A stretch of 64,000 bases of DNA from Fabrea salina. Taxonomy: Eukaryota > Ciliophora > Heterotrichea > Heterotrichida > Fabreidae. Below are positions 29,444 through 39,315 of the stretch, one piece after another; the first letter of the stretch is position 1, and every line of letters begins with the position of its first letter. Below the pieces are notes generated by a model. It was not told the origin of the DNA. It did not search any database and saw only the letters and a list, made by a program, of their open reading frames with translations. The stretch spans positions 31,117-95,116 of the forward strand of contig JALIHJ010000067.1 of the NCBI GenBank assembly GCA_022984795.1. The letters are read 5' to 3'. The translations under genes were made by a program, and so were the position numbers.

Positions 29444-30109
29444 CTATAATCCTTTGCCAAGCAAATCATTTTTAAACAAGCTCAGCCGGTCGTTGCGAGG
29501 CGCAAGCTGAGAGCAACTAACCACAGCTACCTCGTCGCACTTAAAACTAACATCTTTAGAAGACTGGTCGAAAATCTTGGAAAAAGAAATGTTGTGACTG
29601 TCATCCGAAACTTTGCAGTCCCCATTTTTCACAGCAGCTTTCTGCATAAGGTCGAGTCTGAGTTTTTCAAACAAGTTGGTTTTCTTAACAGGCGACAAAG
29701 GGGGTTCGCTTGTATTGCGTTTGGTGTCTGACTTGATGACAGGGGAACTTTTGCAGGCTTTAGCCATGGCTTTTTTGGTGCTGCTTCTGGATAAGTGTGG
29801 TTTGTAGGGATTTGGAGGTGGTTTTTGGGACTCTGTTTGTGAGGAAGTGCCTGGAGCAGGGGCTTCTTTGTCTTCAGCAACCTGGGATTTGTTTAGGGTG
29901 TGTTTGTTTTTAACGGATTTTATTTCGATTTTGGGATGCTTGTTGGGGGTTTTCCGGAGCAGTCTAGAAGTGTACGCTTTGAGTTTGTTATACTTGGTGC
30001 TTGCTGCCTTCTTGATTGCTTGGCACTTCCAATGCCAAAGCACCCTGGTTGTGTTTTTGTTGGCAATTTTAACTAAGACTTTTAAATCTGTCTTGAATTC
30101 CTGCGACAT
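29444..30109 (-). CDS. Basic, low-complexity protein of unknown function
   Basis: 221 residues, very rich in Lys, Ser and Thr (KIANKNTTRVLWHWKCQ, RLLRKTPNKHPKIEIK), with a Pro-rich centre and no recognisable domain. Codon choice matches its neighbours (AGA/AGG arginine, TTG/CTT leucine). The stop is TAG. It lies 38 bp upstream of the receptor start and 21 bp downstream of the ABCB stop, all on one strand, filling the interval exactly as genes do here. Its composition suggests a nucleic-acid- or microtubule-associated protein, which is a guess. Confidence 0.7.
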   Translation of the reverse strand: MSQEFKTDLKVLVKIANKNTTRVLWHWKCQAIKKAASTKYNKLKAYTSRLLRKTPNKHPKIEIKSVKNKHTLNKSQVAEDKEAPAPGTSSQTESQKPPPNPYKPHLSRSSTKKAMAKACKSSPVIKSDTKRNTSEPPLSPVKKTNLFEKLRLDLMQKAAVKNGDCKVSDDSHNISFSKIFDQSSKDVSFKCDEVAVVSCSQLAPRNDRLSLFKNDLLGKGL

Positions 30110-30130
30110 ATTTATCTAAGAATTAAATAC

Positions 30131-33100
30131 TTAAGCTGCGTACAACATGTTGTAGTAAGGGCCCTGGTTTGTCACTAGCTCTTCGTGAGTGCCTATCTCT
30201 ACAACATTTCCGAGTTCAAGCATGATGATTCTGTTGCAGTCCCTTATAGTTGAGAGTCTGTGTGCAATGGCAATGGTGGTGATGTTGAGTTCTGCAATGG
30301 AGTCTTTGACTTTCTTTTCTGTGGAAGTGTCAAGTGCACTTGTGGCCTCGTCTAGAATCAGAATTTTGGGTTTCTTGACTAAGGCCCGCGCAATGCCGAT
30401 TCTTTGCTTCTGACCTCCGCTTAAGCTCTGTCCTCTGTGGCCTACTTCGCGGTCAAGTCCTTCTTCGTACCTTTGGATGAACTCGTTGGCTTGGGACTTT
30501 TCACAAGCTTCCCAGATTTCTGCGTCGGTTGCCATTGGGTTACCGAACTTTAAGTTCTCTCTAAGAGTTCCTGAAAACAAAACAGGTTCTTGGCCTACCC
30601 AACCTACTCTGTCTCTTAAGTAAGAAATGTTGTAGCCTGTTATCTCTCTTCCGTCTATCAAGATCTTTCCTTCAGTGTAGTCGTAAAACCTCAGTAAAAG
30701 CTGAGTGATTGTTGACTTTCCAGAACCAGTAGTTCCAGCTATTCCAAGTGACTGGCCCGGCTCTAGTTTGAAGTTGAGGTTCTTAAGTACCTTGACTTCA
30801 CGTAAGGGGTACTGGAAGCTTAGGTTCTGGACTTCTATTTGCCCCACTATAGGAGTTTTGATTCCTACAACAGAGCTAGCGTCTATCTTAGGTTTGTAGT
30901 CAATCATAGTGAACAAGTTCTTAGCAGCTTCAATTCCTCCTTGAAGGTCTGGAGAAAGCGCTCCTACCATGGTAAAAGCCCAAGTTCCGAACATCACTGG
31001 GAAGAAGGCTAAACTCATCTCTGCAAAGGAAAGTCCTTGGTCCCTTACTAAGTAAGCCCCGTACCAACTCGCTGCTCCGTATGTGAAGTACAGAATCAAA
31101 ACCATGTAACCAAAGAAAAACCCTGACTTGATTGCTTGGGCTTTAGCGTCCTCAGCTACTCCTTTAGCGCCTTCGTAGTACTTCCTCACAGACACTTCTT
31201 GGTAGTTGTAAGCGTGGACTGTTCTGAGGTTCAGCATGGTGTCTGAGGCTACTGTTGTGGCTTTTTCATGTGAAACCAAAGCAAACCCCCTGATCTGGGC
31301 TAGTCTGCCCCTTTTTTGTCCAATAAATATAAGCGGAAGGCATATTGCTACCAACAAAGCCAGTGTAAAGGAGTACTGGGAACCTATAACTAAGGCCACT
31401 AATATTGCAGCTACTGCTAACAACTGAACTCCTATCACTGGTCCTCCTATGGCGTTTACCTTTGCACAGTCAGAAGACAGTCTGTTAGAAAGCACTGCAG
31501 GGTGGTTGTCTGGACTGTCGAAGAACTCATTGTCGTAGTACAGCAAGGCACGGAGTCCTTTAAACCTCATGTCATAAGTAAACAAAGCTGTAACTCTAGT
31601 GAGTCCACCTGTCAGTGAAGTTAAGGCAAGCACTACAACTACTGCTTCGTAAGCCAACCACACAATAGTTCCAGCAGTGTCCTCAATCATTTCTTCTGAC
31701 TCGTCATGGGTCAAGTAAGTCACGTTCAGGGCAAAGAAGTATCCAAACACTGGGAAAACAGCCCCTGAGACAATAGCTGCTATGAAAGAAAGAGCTAGCC
31801 ACCACCAGTAGTCTTTAGCGAGTTCCAAAACTCTAAGCATCAAACTTGTAGCTGAAGCTTGCTCCAGTTGTTGCTTTAAGTTTTTGATAGCTGGAGTTGA
31901 CTCTTGGACTTCTTCAGCTTCAACCTTTTTTGCTGACTCTAAAGGCACATCTGCCACTTCTTGCATTTTAGCTAAGTTTGAATAGATTCCTTCTTTTTGC
32001 ATCAGTTCTTCGTGGTTTCCTTGCTCAGCCACTACTCCTTCTTTGAGCACGCATATTAAGTCAGCCTTTTTAACTGTTGAGAGTCTTTGGGCAACCATAA
32101 CTGTGGTGCAGTTTTTCATCAGTTCGTTTAAAGTGACTTGGATAGAGGCTTCAGTTCTAATGTCCAAAGCTGAAGTAGCTTCGTCCAGCAACAGTATTCT
32201 AGGACTGCGAATGATAGCGCGTGCAATAGCAATGCGCTGTTTCTGGCCTCCTGACAACTGTGACCCTTTAGGTCCAACAACAGTGTCATACTGTTGAGGA
32301 AGGCTCCCTACGAACTCATGGACTCCAGCTCTTCTGGCAGCATCTAGCATTTGCAGCTCAGTAGCGTGGCGTTTCCCCACTAAGATGTTTTCTCTAATAC
32401 TAGTGTTGAACAAAATAGGTTCTTGACTCACAAGTCCCATTTGGCTCCTTAGACTTGCTATGTTGTAAGTCCTCATGTCAATGTTGTCAAACAAAATCCT
32501 ACCACCAGAGGGCTCGTAGAACTGCTGCAGCATAGAAATGATAGTGCTTTTTCCAGCCCCAGTTTCGCCTACAATAGCTACGCTTTGGCCAGGTTGGATT
32601 TTAAGGTTGAAGCCTTTGAGTATCTCGACTTCAGGAGCTTGTGGGTAAGAAAACCGGATGTTTTCAAAAGTAATTCCTCCTTTGATGTTAGAGGCATCTG
32701 CAGGTCCTCCTTCGTTTACGCTTTGGTCGATCAAAGGAACTATTCCAGCCACACTGACCCTTGCTCTCGTTATGTACTGGATAGAGGGCAAAGCATTGCC
32801 TAACTGATGTGAACTCACAGCTACTGCAAAAAACACAGTAACTACGTAGCCTGGCGAAGTTTCCAAACCGTTTAGCCAGTTTTCTTGTTCGTTAGCTATT
32901 AAAAAAGCTCCTACATAGAACAAAACGCCTTGGAACAAAAACAACACTCCGTAGTACATACTCCAGCCTATTCCAAACATCACTCCGTCTTGTGTTTGCA
33001 TCTTAACTAAGGGTTGCAGTTTTTGTTGGTACTTCAAGGCTACTCTGTTTTGGGCGTTGTTTGCTGCTACTGTTTTTACATCGTATAAAGCCTCTTCACT

Positions 33101-33760
33101 CACACCACCTGCTGCTTTGTACGCTGCCTGCAGTCTAAAAGTAGCTTTGATTCCAGAGCCTTCAATGATTTTTCCAGCAAGCAGTTGTAGTGGCAACTGG
33201 ACCAAAGCAAGTAGTGCTAGTTGAGTACTCACGAAAAAAGCAATCAACCAAGAATTTATAAACATAAGCGAAGCATCGAAAAGCACCATGATCTTTTCCC
33301 CCGATGCATTTTCTATGGTTGAGCACTCCATGTCCACAGCTGAAGCCATTTGAGCAGGGCTGTTTTTGTCGTAGTAAGAAATCGGCCGGTTGACAAGTGC
33401 TCTGAAGTAAGCGTGTCTAAAAGCTAAAGCTTGGTCAGTTCCAACTCTAATGAAGCAAGTAACTGCAGTCATCCCTATAAAGAGTGCAAGCACTCCTAAA
33501 GCAAACAAGGTTTGGGCAATTTGAACTTCTGCTTCGTAAAAATCGTCAACACTGGAAGTAGGGTCCATAGAGTCGAATATGCGTCCTACTTGGACAGCTA
33601 GGAACCCTGGAAGTACTGCATGGCCCAGTGTAGCCAGTAGTCCTACTACTATTAACACATAGTCTTTTGAGGTTGCGTAGCGAAACATCGTTGAGATAGG
33701 GGCTACTTGTTGTTTGGGTTCTGAACTTTCAAGAAGAGGTTTTGAATCTTTTGAACTCAT
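30131..33760 (-). CDS. ABCB-type (P-glycoprotein/MDR-like) full ABC transporter
   Basis: 1209 residues: two repeats of a six-helix membrane domain plus NBD. NBD1 has GETGAGKST (about 400), LSGGQKQRIAIARAI and LLLDEATSALD; NBD2 has GTTGSGKST (about 1015), LSGGQKQRIGIARAL and LILDEATSALD. Both sites keep the catalytic Glu, unlike the ABCC neighbour. Length and order match eukaryotic MDR exporters of hydrophobic compounds at the plasma membrane. The N-terminal 25 residues are hydrophilic. The start is 38 bp from the divergent Nudix gene. Confidence 0.96.
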   Translation of the reverse strand: MSSKDSKPLLESSEPKQQVAPISTMFRYATSKDYVLIVVGLLATLGHAVLPGFLAVQVGRIFDSMDPTSSVDDFYEAEVQIAQTLFALGVLALFIGMTAVTCFIRVGTDQALAFRHAYFRALVNRPISYYDKNSPAQMASAVDMECSTIENASGEKIMVLFDASLMFINSWLIAFFVSTQLALLALVQLPLQLLAGKIIEGSGIKATFRLQAAYKAAGGVSEEALYDVKTVAANNAQNRVALKYQQKLQPLVKMQTQDGVMFGIGWSMYYGVLFLFQGVLFYVGAFLIANEQENWLNGLETSPGYVVTVFFAVAVSSHQLGNALPSIQYITRARVSVAGIVPLIDQSVNEGGPADASNIKGGITFENIRFSYPQAPEVEILKGFNLKIQPGQSVAIVGETGAGKSTIISMLQQFYEPSGGRILFDNIDMRTYNIASLRSQMGLVSQEPILFNTSIRENILVGKRHATELQMLDAARRAGVHEFVGSLPQQYDTVVGPKGSQLSGGQKQRIAIARAIIRSPRILLLDEATSALDIRTEASIQVTLNELMKNCTTVMVAQRLSTVKKADLICVLKEGVVAEQGNHEELMQKEGIYSNLAKMQEVADVPLESAKKVEAEEVQESTPAIKNLKQQLEQASATSLMLRVLELAKDYWWWLALSFIAAIVSGAVFPVFGYFFALNVTYLTHDESEEMIEDTAGTIVWLAYEAVVVVLALTSLTGGLTRVTALFTYDMRFKGLRALLYYDNEFFDSPDNHPAVLSNRLSSDCAKVNAIGGPVIGVQLLAVAAILVALVIGSQYSFTLALLVAICLPLIFIGQKRGRLAQIRGFALVSHEKATTVASDTMLNLRTVHAYNYQEVSVRKYYEGAKGVAEDAKAQAIKSGFFFGYMVLILYFTYGAASWYGAYLVRDQGLSFAEMSLAFFPVMFGTWAFTMVGALSPDLQGGIEAAKNLFTMIDYKPKIDASSVVGIKTPIVGQIEVQNLSFQYPLREVKVLKNLNFKLEPGQSLGIAGTTGSGKSTITQLLLRFYDYTEGKILIDGREITGYNISYLRDRVGWVGQEPVLFSGTLRENLKFGNPMATDAEIWEACEKSQANEFIQRYEEGLDREVGHRGQSLSGGQKQRIGIARALVKKPKILILDEATSALDTSTEKKVKDSIAELNITTIAIAHRLSTIRDCNRIIMLELGNVVEIGTHEELVTNQGPYYNMLYAA

Positions 33761-33798
33761 TTGAATTTATAAATGTTGAATTTTAACGGTTTGAATAA
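33761..33798. promoter_or_regulatory. Shared divergent promoter spacer, 38 bp
   Basis: AT-rich spacer between the divergent ABCB and Nudix starts, with a TTTATAA element on the plus strand close to the Nudix gene. No other feature is seen. Confidence 0.35.
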
Positions 33799-34629
33799 AT
33801 GGATCGTTCGGACTCAAATGTCTACCTCCACATAAAAGGAGCTCAGCAAAACACTGGAGTATGTATACTAGATATACTTGAGTGTTCAGAAAACATAACT
33901 AGGCTAGTTTACTTAAAGCACCACAGAACCAAGTCATTCTGTTCACTTTCCTCAGAACCACTCCAGGGTAAGCATGTCTACAACCTAAACTTAGTGCACT
34001 CTACAAGCTGCCCAGCAAGAAGGTTTACACAAGAACTAGGGAACCACCAAACCATTCCTAAGCCAGTCAAAATAGCGTGTTGTTTGTTAATTGAATCCCA
34101 AGACAACAAGTTTTTACTTACTCGCAGAACAGAAGTTTTAAGTGTGTTTCCCAAAGCTTGGGTGTTTCCAGGAGGCAAGCTTGACCCCTTTGAAACCCTA
34201 GAAGCCGCTGCGGTCAGAGAAGCCCACGAAGAAGTTGGCCTGGACCTGCAAAGTACTCCTTCAGGTTACTTTTACAAAGGGCAGCCAGTAGAACTAACTC
34301 CGCTGTGCATGTACGAAAGTGTGTTTCCACAGCACTTGGAAATTGGACTTCCGAGACACCAACACTTAATAGTTTTTTTCTACTTAAAACTTCACGTAAA
34401 AACTAAACAAGTTAACTTGAGACTTGACAGAAACGAAGTAGACTACGCAGTGTGGGTTACAAAAGACCAACTGAAGCAAACTGAAGGAGTCCTGCAAGGA
34501 GTTGACTGTGACAAAAGAAAGGTAGACATCCACTCTAGCCAGCTAGCAGGGCTTGCCCCTAACTACTTAGGTGAAGGACTTGGAGAAGCGCACTTTTCAG
34601 CTTTAAAAGTGCTTTTTGGTGAGTTTTAA
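33799..34629 (+). CDS. Nudix hydrolase (NUDT17-like)
   Basis: 276 residues. The Nudix box G-x5-E-x7-REUxEExGU is intact in GGKLDPFETLEAAAVREA followed by HEEVGL (residues about 130-155). It is preceded by IACCLLIESQDNKFLLTRR and VLSVFPKAWVFPGG. The catalytic Glu pair is present, so Mg2+-dependent hydrolysis of a nucleoside-diphosphate-linked compound is expected. The order of the N-terminal extension and the LLTRRTEVLSVFP stretch resembles animal NUDT17, but the substrate is open. An N-terminal 90-residue region of unknown fold precedes the domain. The stop is TAA, 31 bp before the kinesin-8 gene. Confidence 0.92.
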   Translation: MDRSDSNVYLHIKGAQQNTGVCILDILECSENITRLVYLKHHRTKSFCSLSSEPLQGKHVYNLNLVHSTSCPARRFTQELGNHQTIPKPVKIACCLLIESQDNKFLLTRRTEVLSVFPKAWVFPGGKLDPFETLEAAAVREAHEEVGLDLQSTPSGYFYKGQPVELTPLCMYESVFPQHLEIGLPRHQHLIVFFYLKLHVKTKQVNLRLDRNEVDYAVWVTKDQLKQTEGVLQGVDCDKRKVDIHSSQLAGLAPNYLGEGLGEAHFSALKVLFGEF

Positions 34630-34660
34630 TTAGTACTTAACAATGCCCATTATAATTTAA

Positions 34661-36895
34661 ATGAACTCGGACAAGACTCCTTTTAAGGTGTACGTTAGGG
34701 TGAGGCCCTTTAGTTCCAAAGAAGACACTTCGAAGTCAATTTTAGACTCCAGCAGTAGCACTCAAATTCAAATTCACGACCCTTTCTCTGTCCAAATTAA
34801 ATCTTACTCTTTCAACGAAATTTTCCCGGATTCTTACTGCAACTCTGAAATCTACGAAAAAACAGCAAAAGCCCTTGTCGACAAAGTTTGTGAAGGCTAC
34901 AACGCAACTTGTTTTGCTTATGGAAGCACTGGAGCGGGAAAAACCCATACTATGTTTGGGCATGCTGAGCCTGGACTTGTGTACTTAGTATTTAAAGACA
35001 TGTTTGAAAAGGTAAGTAAGGTCAAAGTGAGTTACTTGGAGATCTACAACGAAGTAGTGAAAGACTTACTGGGGCAGTCCAAAAACCTTATGATCGTTGA
35101 AGACCCCATCAAAGGCGTGAATGTGCTGGACTTAACTGAAATTCAAGTAGACAGTTTGGAACAGCTAACAGGTCTCATTCAGACTGGCAATAATAACCGT
35201 GCAATGGCGCCTACTTCTGCCAACGAATTCTCCACGCGTTCCCACGCAGTGCTCCAATTAACTGTTGAATCCAACTCGACCTCCTCTAAGTTAAGTCTTA
35301 TAGACTTAGCAGGAAGCGAAAGAGCTGCTTCCACTGAAAACCGAGGAAAGCGCATGCAAGAAGGAGCCCTTATAAACAAGTCTTTGTTAGCACTGGCTAA
35401 CTGCATCAACATTCTAAGTGACCCCAGGAAGAAAGGCCAGTACGTGCCTTACAGGGACTCAAAGTTAACTAGACTGCTTAAAGAGAGTTTAGGAGGGAAC
35501 ACAGCTACCATAATGATAGCTTGTGTTTCGCCAGCTTGGTCTTCTTACGAAGAAACACTTAACACGCTTAACTACGCCCAAAGAGCTGCAAGCATAACTA
35601 CTAAAACCACCAAAGCTGCCAAAGTTGTAGATGTGAACAACTACATGGAAATCATTCAGAGTCTTCGGAACGAAATAGAGCACTTAAGAACACAACTAGC
35701 CAAAGACTCACTAGGCGAGACAGACATAAGCAAAGAACTAGTTAAAAGCCAAGAAGAAAAAAAGCAACTCCAAAAAGAAGTTCCTGCAGAACTTGACGAG
35801 TCTACAGTATGTTCGCTTTCACAAGGCTTAATAGCTAACTTCGAAGAACATTGGGAACTCAAACAAAGCATCAAAGAGATCGAAACTCTCAACGAACAAA
35901 ACAAAGAAAGCCTAAGAGCCAAACTAGCCAGTATTGAAAGTGCTTGCAAGAGCGAAGACTCCCAACAAGCAGAGCAAATAAAAAAACAAATACTGAGCAT
36001 TCAAAGAAACATTAAAGACAACGAAGCCAAAAGAAACGAGTTCTTACAAAACCTCTACAAAAACATGAAGCAAAAACAAAAACTCCAAAACGAACTAGCT
36101 GGCGTAAAAGACACAAAAAAAAAAGAAATCCTCGAACTCCAGATATCTGTCAGAAACCTCAAAATAGAAAAAACCGACCTTCACATACAAAACTTAGAGT
36201 ACAGACAAAAAGCTATCCAAGCCCAAAAACAAAGTGACGAAAAGGACCAAATCATCTCCAAGATGCAAGAAGAACTCAACCAAGTCAGAAGCCAACTCCC
36301 TAAGTCCTGCATTGAGCTCCCTGAACTCGAAGTCAAGGACTCCGAAGAGCTACCTGAAGAAGAAACCATCCCCAAAGTTGAGTCCAGCATTGAAATCAAA
36401 CCTATGTGCATCACGCCTACCAAGAAAAGACCTAAAATCTCCCCTTTAGAGTACCACAGGAACCTCCGCAAGTCAAACAACCTTTCTAATCAACCTGCCA
36501 AAAAGACTCTTGAGTTCATCAAAGCTTACAAAAACACTGAAGTCACACCTGCCCAACGCTCTTCTTCAACTGTGAAAACTGAAGCCAAACCTCCTGTTCT
36601 CCAAGTTTCCAACGCTAAGCGCGGAGCTTTCAGCAACCTTCACAAAGCCAACTCCAAAACTAGGGTTTTGAGGGCCAACAGTGTAGACCGAGTTAAGAAG
36701 AAACCCAACGAAAACACTGCAGCCAAGCCAAAGTCCCGCAACAGTCCTATTTTAAAAACTAGAGACCAAAACATTCCTCTTTTTTTGTTTGCTCAAAAAG
36801 GTCAGTCACTTAGTTCTAAGTTTTTAAAGTCCGAAGCAAAAGAGATCATCAATAATGTACTGAACAAAAAAGGGCCGCTTTTTAAATTCCATTAA
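34661..36895 (+). CDS. Kinesin-8-like motor (KIF18/19 group)
   Basis: 744 residues. The N-terminal motor (about 7-320) has P-loop GSTGAGKTHTM, switch I SANEFSTRSHAVLQL, switch II LIDLAGSERAAST and QYVPYRDSKLTRLLKESLGG. The segments LEIYNEVVKDLL, EDPIKGVNVLDLTEIQV and NNNRAMAPTSAN resemble kinesin-8, whose members shorten microtubule plus ends and, for KIF19, set ciliary length. A coiled coil follows (about 325-560), then a basic Ser/Pro-rich tail (about 590-744). The P-loop reads GSTGAGK instead of the usual GQTG/GHTGAGK. The stop is 5 bp from the convergent neighbour's stop. Confidence 0.93.
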   Translation: MNSDKTPFKVYVRVRPFSSKEDTSKSILDSSSSTQIQIHDPFSVQIKSYSFNEIFPDSYCNSEIYEKTAKALVDKVCEGYNATCFAYGSTGAGKTHTMFGHAEPGLVYLVFKDMFEKVSKVKVSYLEIYNEVVKDLLGQSKNLMIVEDPIKGVNVLDLTEIQVDSLEQLTGLIQTGNNNRAMAPTSANEFSTRSHAVLQLTVESNSTSSKLSLIDLAGSERAASTENRGKRMQEGALINKSLLALANCINILSDPRKKGQYVPYRDSKLTRLLKESLGGNTATIMIACVSPAWSSYEETLNTLNYAQRAASITTKTTKAAKVVDVNNYMEIIQSLRNEIEHLRTQLAKDSLGETDISKELVKSQEEKKQLQKEVPAELDESTVCSLSQGLIANFEEHWELKQSIKEIETLNEQNKESLRAKLASIESACKSEDSQQAEQIKKQILSIQRNIKDNEAKRNEFLQNLYKNMKQKQKLQNELAGVKDTKKKEILELQISVRNLKIEKTDLHIQNLEYRQKAIQAQKQSDEKDQIISKMQEELNQVRSQLPKSCIELPELEVKDSEELPEEETIPKVESSIEIKPMCITPTKKRPKISPLEYHRNLRKSNNLSNQPAKKTLEFIKAYKNTEVTPAQRSSSTVKTEAKPPVLQVSNAKRGAFSNLHKANSKTRVLRANSVDRVKKKPNENTAAKPKSRNSPILKTRDQNIPLFLFAQKGQSLSSKFLKSEAKEIINNVLNKKGPLFKFH

Positions 36896-36900
36896 CATAA

Positions 36901-37572
36901 TTACTTAGAGTGGTTGTACCTTGGAGTGTTTATTAAAGTCAAGTCCACAAAAATCTTAGAGTCGTCGTCTTCTAGCTTTTCCATAGAAGCTTGGTTGCTT
37001 TCTTCGTAGTTGTAAATGTTCATGAAGCGCGCACTTGGGAAGCGCTCTTGAGCTAGCGCGTAACTAAGGTTGGACTTCATAGGCTTGGCAAAGGGTTTGG
37101 GTTTGGAGCCTTTGGGTTTGGAGGGGGAGTTGTCTTTGCTGACGTTTAGTGCTCCGAGTTTGGGAATCTGTGAGTTGAAGTAAGAAGTTTGGATTCTTCT
37201 CTGTTGTCTAGAAGACATTAGCGACCTTCTTATGCTGGAGATACTTGAGCGGTTTGAACTAGAGAGCTTTCTAGGTTTCAAAGGGTTTTTTGAATTGTCT
37301 TCAAGTTTATTTTTAAGGATCTGTGCGAAAATTCTGCTTTCTACGGGCCAATTGTGAGTTACTGTTTCTTTGACGTAACTGAGTTTTGGTTTGGTTTTTA
37401 TGGGGTAGTGTTTAGTTTTATGGTACTTATTTTCAAGTTCTCTTGCGTAAATGTTGTTTTCTATTGTGTGTTTGTACTCCATTAAGCTGTTGCGGTATAG
37501 TGACTCAGCTTTACTTGGTCTTTTAGTTGACATTTTTAGATTATTTATAAGAAGTCCGCTGTGTTGAGTCAT
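36901..37572 (-). CDS. Small basic protein of unknown function
   Basis: 223 residues, or 210 if translation starts at the second in-frame ATG (37533, MSTKRPSKAES), which is preceded by an AT-rich leader (TATAAATAATCTAAAA) resembling other starts here. It is basic, rich in Ser, Lys and Asn, with RSSISSIRRSLMSSRQQRR in the middle. No domain is recognised. The C-terminal region has TRYNHSK-like hydrophilic sequence and ends in TAA. It occupies the space between kinesin-8 and DP tightly and uses the normal codon set, so it is probably real. Confidence 0.72.
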   Translation of the reverse strand: MTQHSGLLINNLKMSTKRPSKAESLYRNSLMEYKHTIENNIYARELENKYHKTKHYPIKTKPKLSYVKETVTHNWPVESRIFAQILKNKLEDNSKNPLKPRKLSSSNRSSISSIRRSLMSSRQQRRIQTSYFNSQIPKLGALNVSKDNSPSKPKGSKPKPFAKPMKSNLSYALAQERFPSARFMNIYNYEESNQASMEKLEDDDSKIFVDLTLINTPRYNHSK

Positions 37573-37662
37573 TTTAAGTCTTAAAGAGTAAACACTTAAC
37601 TACTTCCTAGTTCCTGGGCTTAACACTTAAAGCCCTCAAAGAATGTCCCCAGAATTAATTCC

Positions 37663-38628
37663 ATGTTGGGAGCCATGCAAACTTGTCCTGAGCATATAAA
37701 AGAACTTCTGGCGCACTTGAGGCAGGAGTACTACGCTGACAAAGTTCTAACTAGGTTTTTAGGAGCTGCACTAAAAGACTCCCTTCTCAAAGAGATCTAT
37801 TTAGACCTGGGGGTATTAGAGCAGTCTCCTAAGTGCATTTTGAGTTCAGTGGTTATATCTAAGATCCGTGCAGTTTACGGACTAGGTTCGGAAAGTCCGG
37901 TTCTGGGATCCCCTGTGTTCAGCAAGAACTACTGTGAAAACCATATTGATTTACTTTACAGTCCTCTCGATTTGGCTGCTAATCTGCAAGAAACAACTTG
38001 GTTCAGCTGCGAAGACTCAAGTTTAAGTGCAATGTGGAGTGAGTGTTCAGTGCCAACTGAGCAAAAAGAACCCCAAAAGCCCAAATCACACAGTTTAAAA
38101 ACCTTGAGTTTCCAAATCAAACAAATAGTGCAGAAGCAAGAAAACGCTTCCTACAAAAGTGTATCAGAAGAAGTACTGAGTAGGCTAAACTGTTCTTCTA
38201 GCAACGAAAAAAACGTAAGGAGGAGGATTTATGACGCCCTAAACGTGTTAGTGGCAGTTGGAATTTTTGAAAAAACTTACAAAAAGTTTAAGCCCAAAGG
38301 CATCCAAGAAATTCCTAACATTGAAACTAAAAAGTCAGAGTTGCTAAAACTCGCAGAGTACTATAACACCCTAAAAAACATCATTTGTAGGAATAAAGGA
38401 ACCAGTAGCACCTCTCAAAAGTGCTACTTGCCCTTTAAACTACTTGTTGTGGGTAAACAGAACAGTCCTGTAAACATTGAAACTAGCATTAGGGGCAAAG
38501 TCACCAAAATAGCAGTAGGGAGTAACTACAGAATTCTTGACTCCAAAGAAGTAGTTAATTTAGTGCACTTGAACCAAACAGGGTGCTTCGTTCCCTCTGA
38601 AATTTGGGAAGTTTGTAAAACTAAGTAA
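37663..38628 (+). CDS. DP-type (E2F dimerization partner) transcription factor
   Basis: 321 residues. Residues about 145-205 match the DP winged-helix DNA-binding domain, with the diagnostic KNVRRRIYDALNVLVAVGIF and upstream LKTLSFQIKQIVQKQ. The RRxYDxxN(V/I)L element contacts the E2F site. A helical dimerization-like segment follows (about 215-235), then a beta-rich region. DP proteins pair with E2F to control S-phase genes; no E2F gene is in the window. An N-terminal 145 residues are unlike known DP proteins. The stop TAA is followed by a second TAA and then directly by the ATG of the next gene (3 bp). Confidence 0.93.
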   Translation: MLGAMQTCPEHIKELLAHLRQEYYADKVLTRFLGAALKDSLLKEIYLDLGVLEQSPKCILSSVVISKIRAVYGLGSESPVLGSPVFSKNYCENHIDLLYSPLDLAANLQETTWFSCEDSSLSAMWSECSVPTEQKEPQKPKSHSLKTLSFQIKQIVQKQENASYKSVSEEVLSRLNCSSSNEKNVRRRIYDALNVLVAVGIFEKTYKKFKPKGIQEIPNIETKKSELLKLAEYYNTLKNIICRNKGTSSTSQKCYLPFKLLVVGKQNSPVNIETSIRGKVTKIAVGSNYRILDSKEVVNLVHLNQTGCFVPSEIWEVCKTK

Positions 38629-38631
38629 TAA

Positions 38632-39210
38632 ATGTCAGAAACCCCTTTAAACTTGTACAGACCCAATAACTACTTAGATAACTTAAACTCACTCCGGACC
38701 CTTAGAATCCCCAAAGGAGTTGTACTGGACTTTTTAGAGATTTCTGAAGAAAACACCCAACACAACACAGAAACCCTAGGGATTCTTTGTGGACTTCAGA
38801 AAGAAAACGAACTCCACTGCAAAGGACTTGTTTTGCCTAAACAGTCTGGAGACCCTTACTCTTGTGACTGTTCTGACGAAGAGTTGCTGCTTGAAGCTAC
38901 TGAGTCACAAAACTGGATAAGTTTAGGGTGGATCCACACACACCCAAAACACAGTTTGTTCTTGTCTTCTGTAGACATGCACACTCAATACAACTATCAG
39001 TGCTTACTGCCAGAAGCCCTAGCACTAGTTTATTCTCCGATTTGTGCTCAGAAGTTAAGTGCCTTTTCACTTACTCAAAAAGGGCTGAGTGAAATAAGTA
39101 AGTGCCAGAACCGAGGATTCCACCCTCATTCTGAGGGCCTGTTCCAAGAAGCATCTCATGCAGTTTACGAGGAGCACTTAGGATACAGAATATTTGACTT
39201 AAGGAACTAA
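38632..39210 (+). CDS. AMSH/STAMBP-type JAMM deubiquitinase
   Basis: 192 residues, a compact MPN+ domain. The JAMM signature is GWIHTHPKHSLFLSSVDMH (zinc ligands His, His and Asp), with the upstream Glu in ETLGILCG. The second zinc site typical of AMSH is present in ISKCQNRGFHPH, and QYNYQCLLPEALALVYSP matches the K63-specific insert region. It should cleave K63-linked ubiquitin at endosomes. It lacks the MIT domain and clathrin/STAM-binding parts of animal AMSH, like a catalytic core alone. The start follows the DP stop by 3 bp, so a shared transcript with DP is possible. Confidence 0.95.
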   Translation: MSETPLNLYRPNNYLDNLNSLRTLRIPKGVVLDFLEISEENTQHNTETLGILCGLQKENELHCKGLVLPKQSGDPYSCDCSDEELLLEATESQNWISLGWIHTHPKHSLFLSSVDMHTQYNYQCLLPEALALVYSPICAQKLSAFSLTQKGLSEISKCQNRGFHPHSEGLFQEASHAVYEEHLGYRIFDLRN

Positions 39211-39224
39211 TGTAAATATCTTTC

Positions 39225-39315
39225 TAAAATGAAGTTATTGAATTATGGTGAACTCAATGATTAAGAAAAAAACAAGATATAAAGTGTATTTAAGTTGAGT
39301 TAGAGCTATATATTT
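39225..39315 (+). promoter_or_regulatory. Conserved upstream segment of 5S rRNA gene copy 1
   Basis: About 90 bp match the same stretch before copy 2 (50245-50336) with only a few differences. ATTATGG lies exactly 74 nt before both 5S starts (39242 and 50263). A TATATAT stretch sits just before the 5S gene. Confidence 0.6.

Noticed and set aside
35008-35025. GTAAGTAAGGTCAAAG in the kinesin-8 motor as a possible 16-nt intron
   Set aside because: The retained reading gives a normal kinesin segment before VSYLEIYNE, and removal would break the frame.
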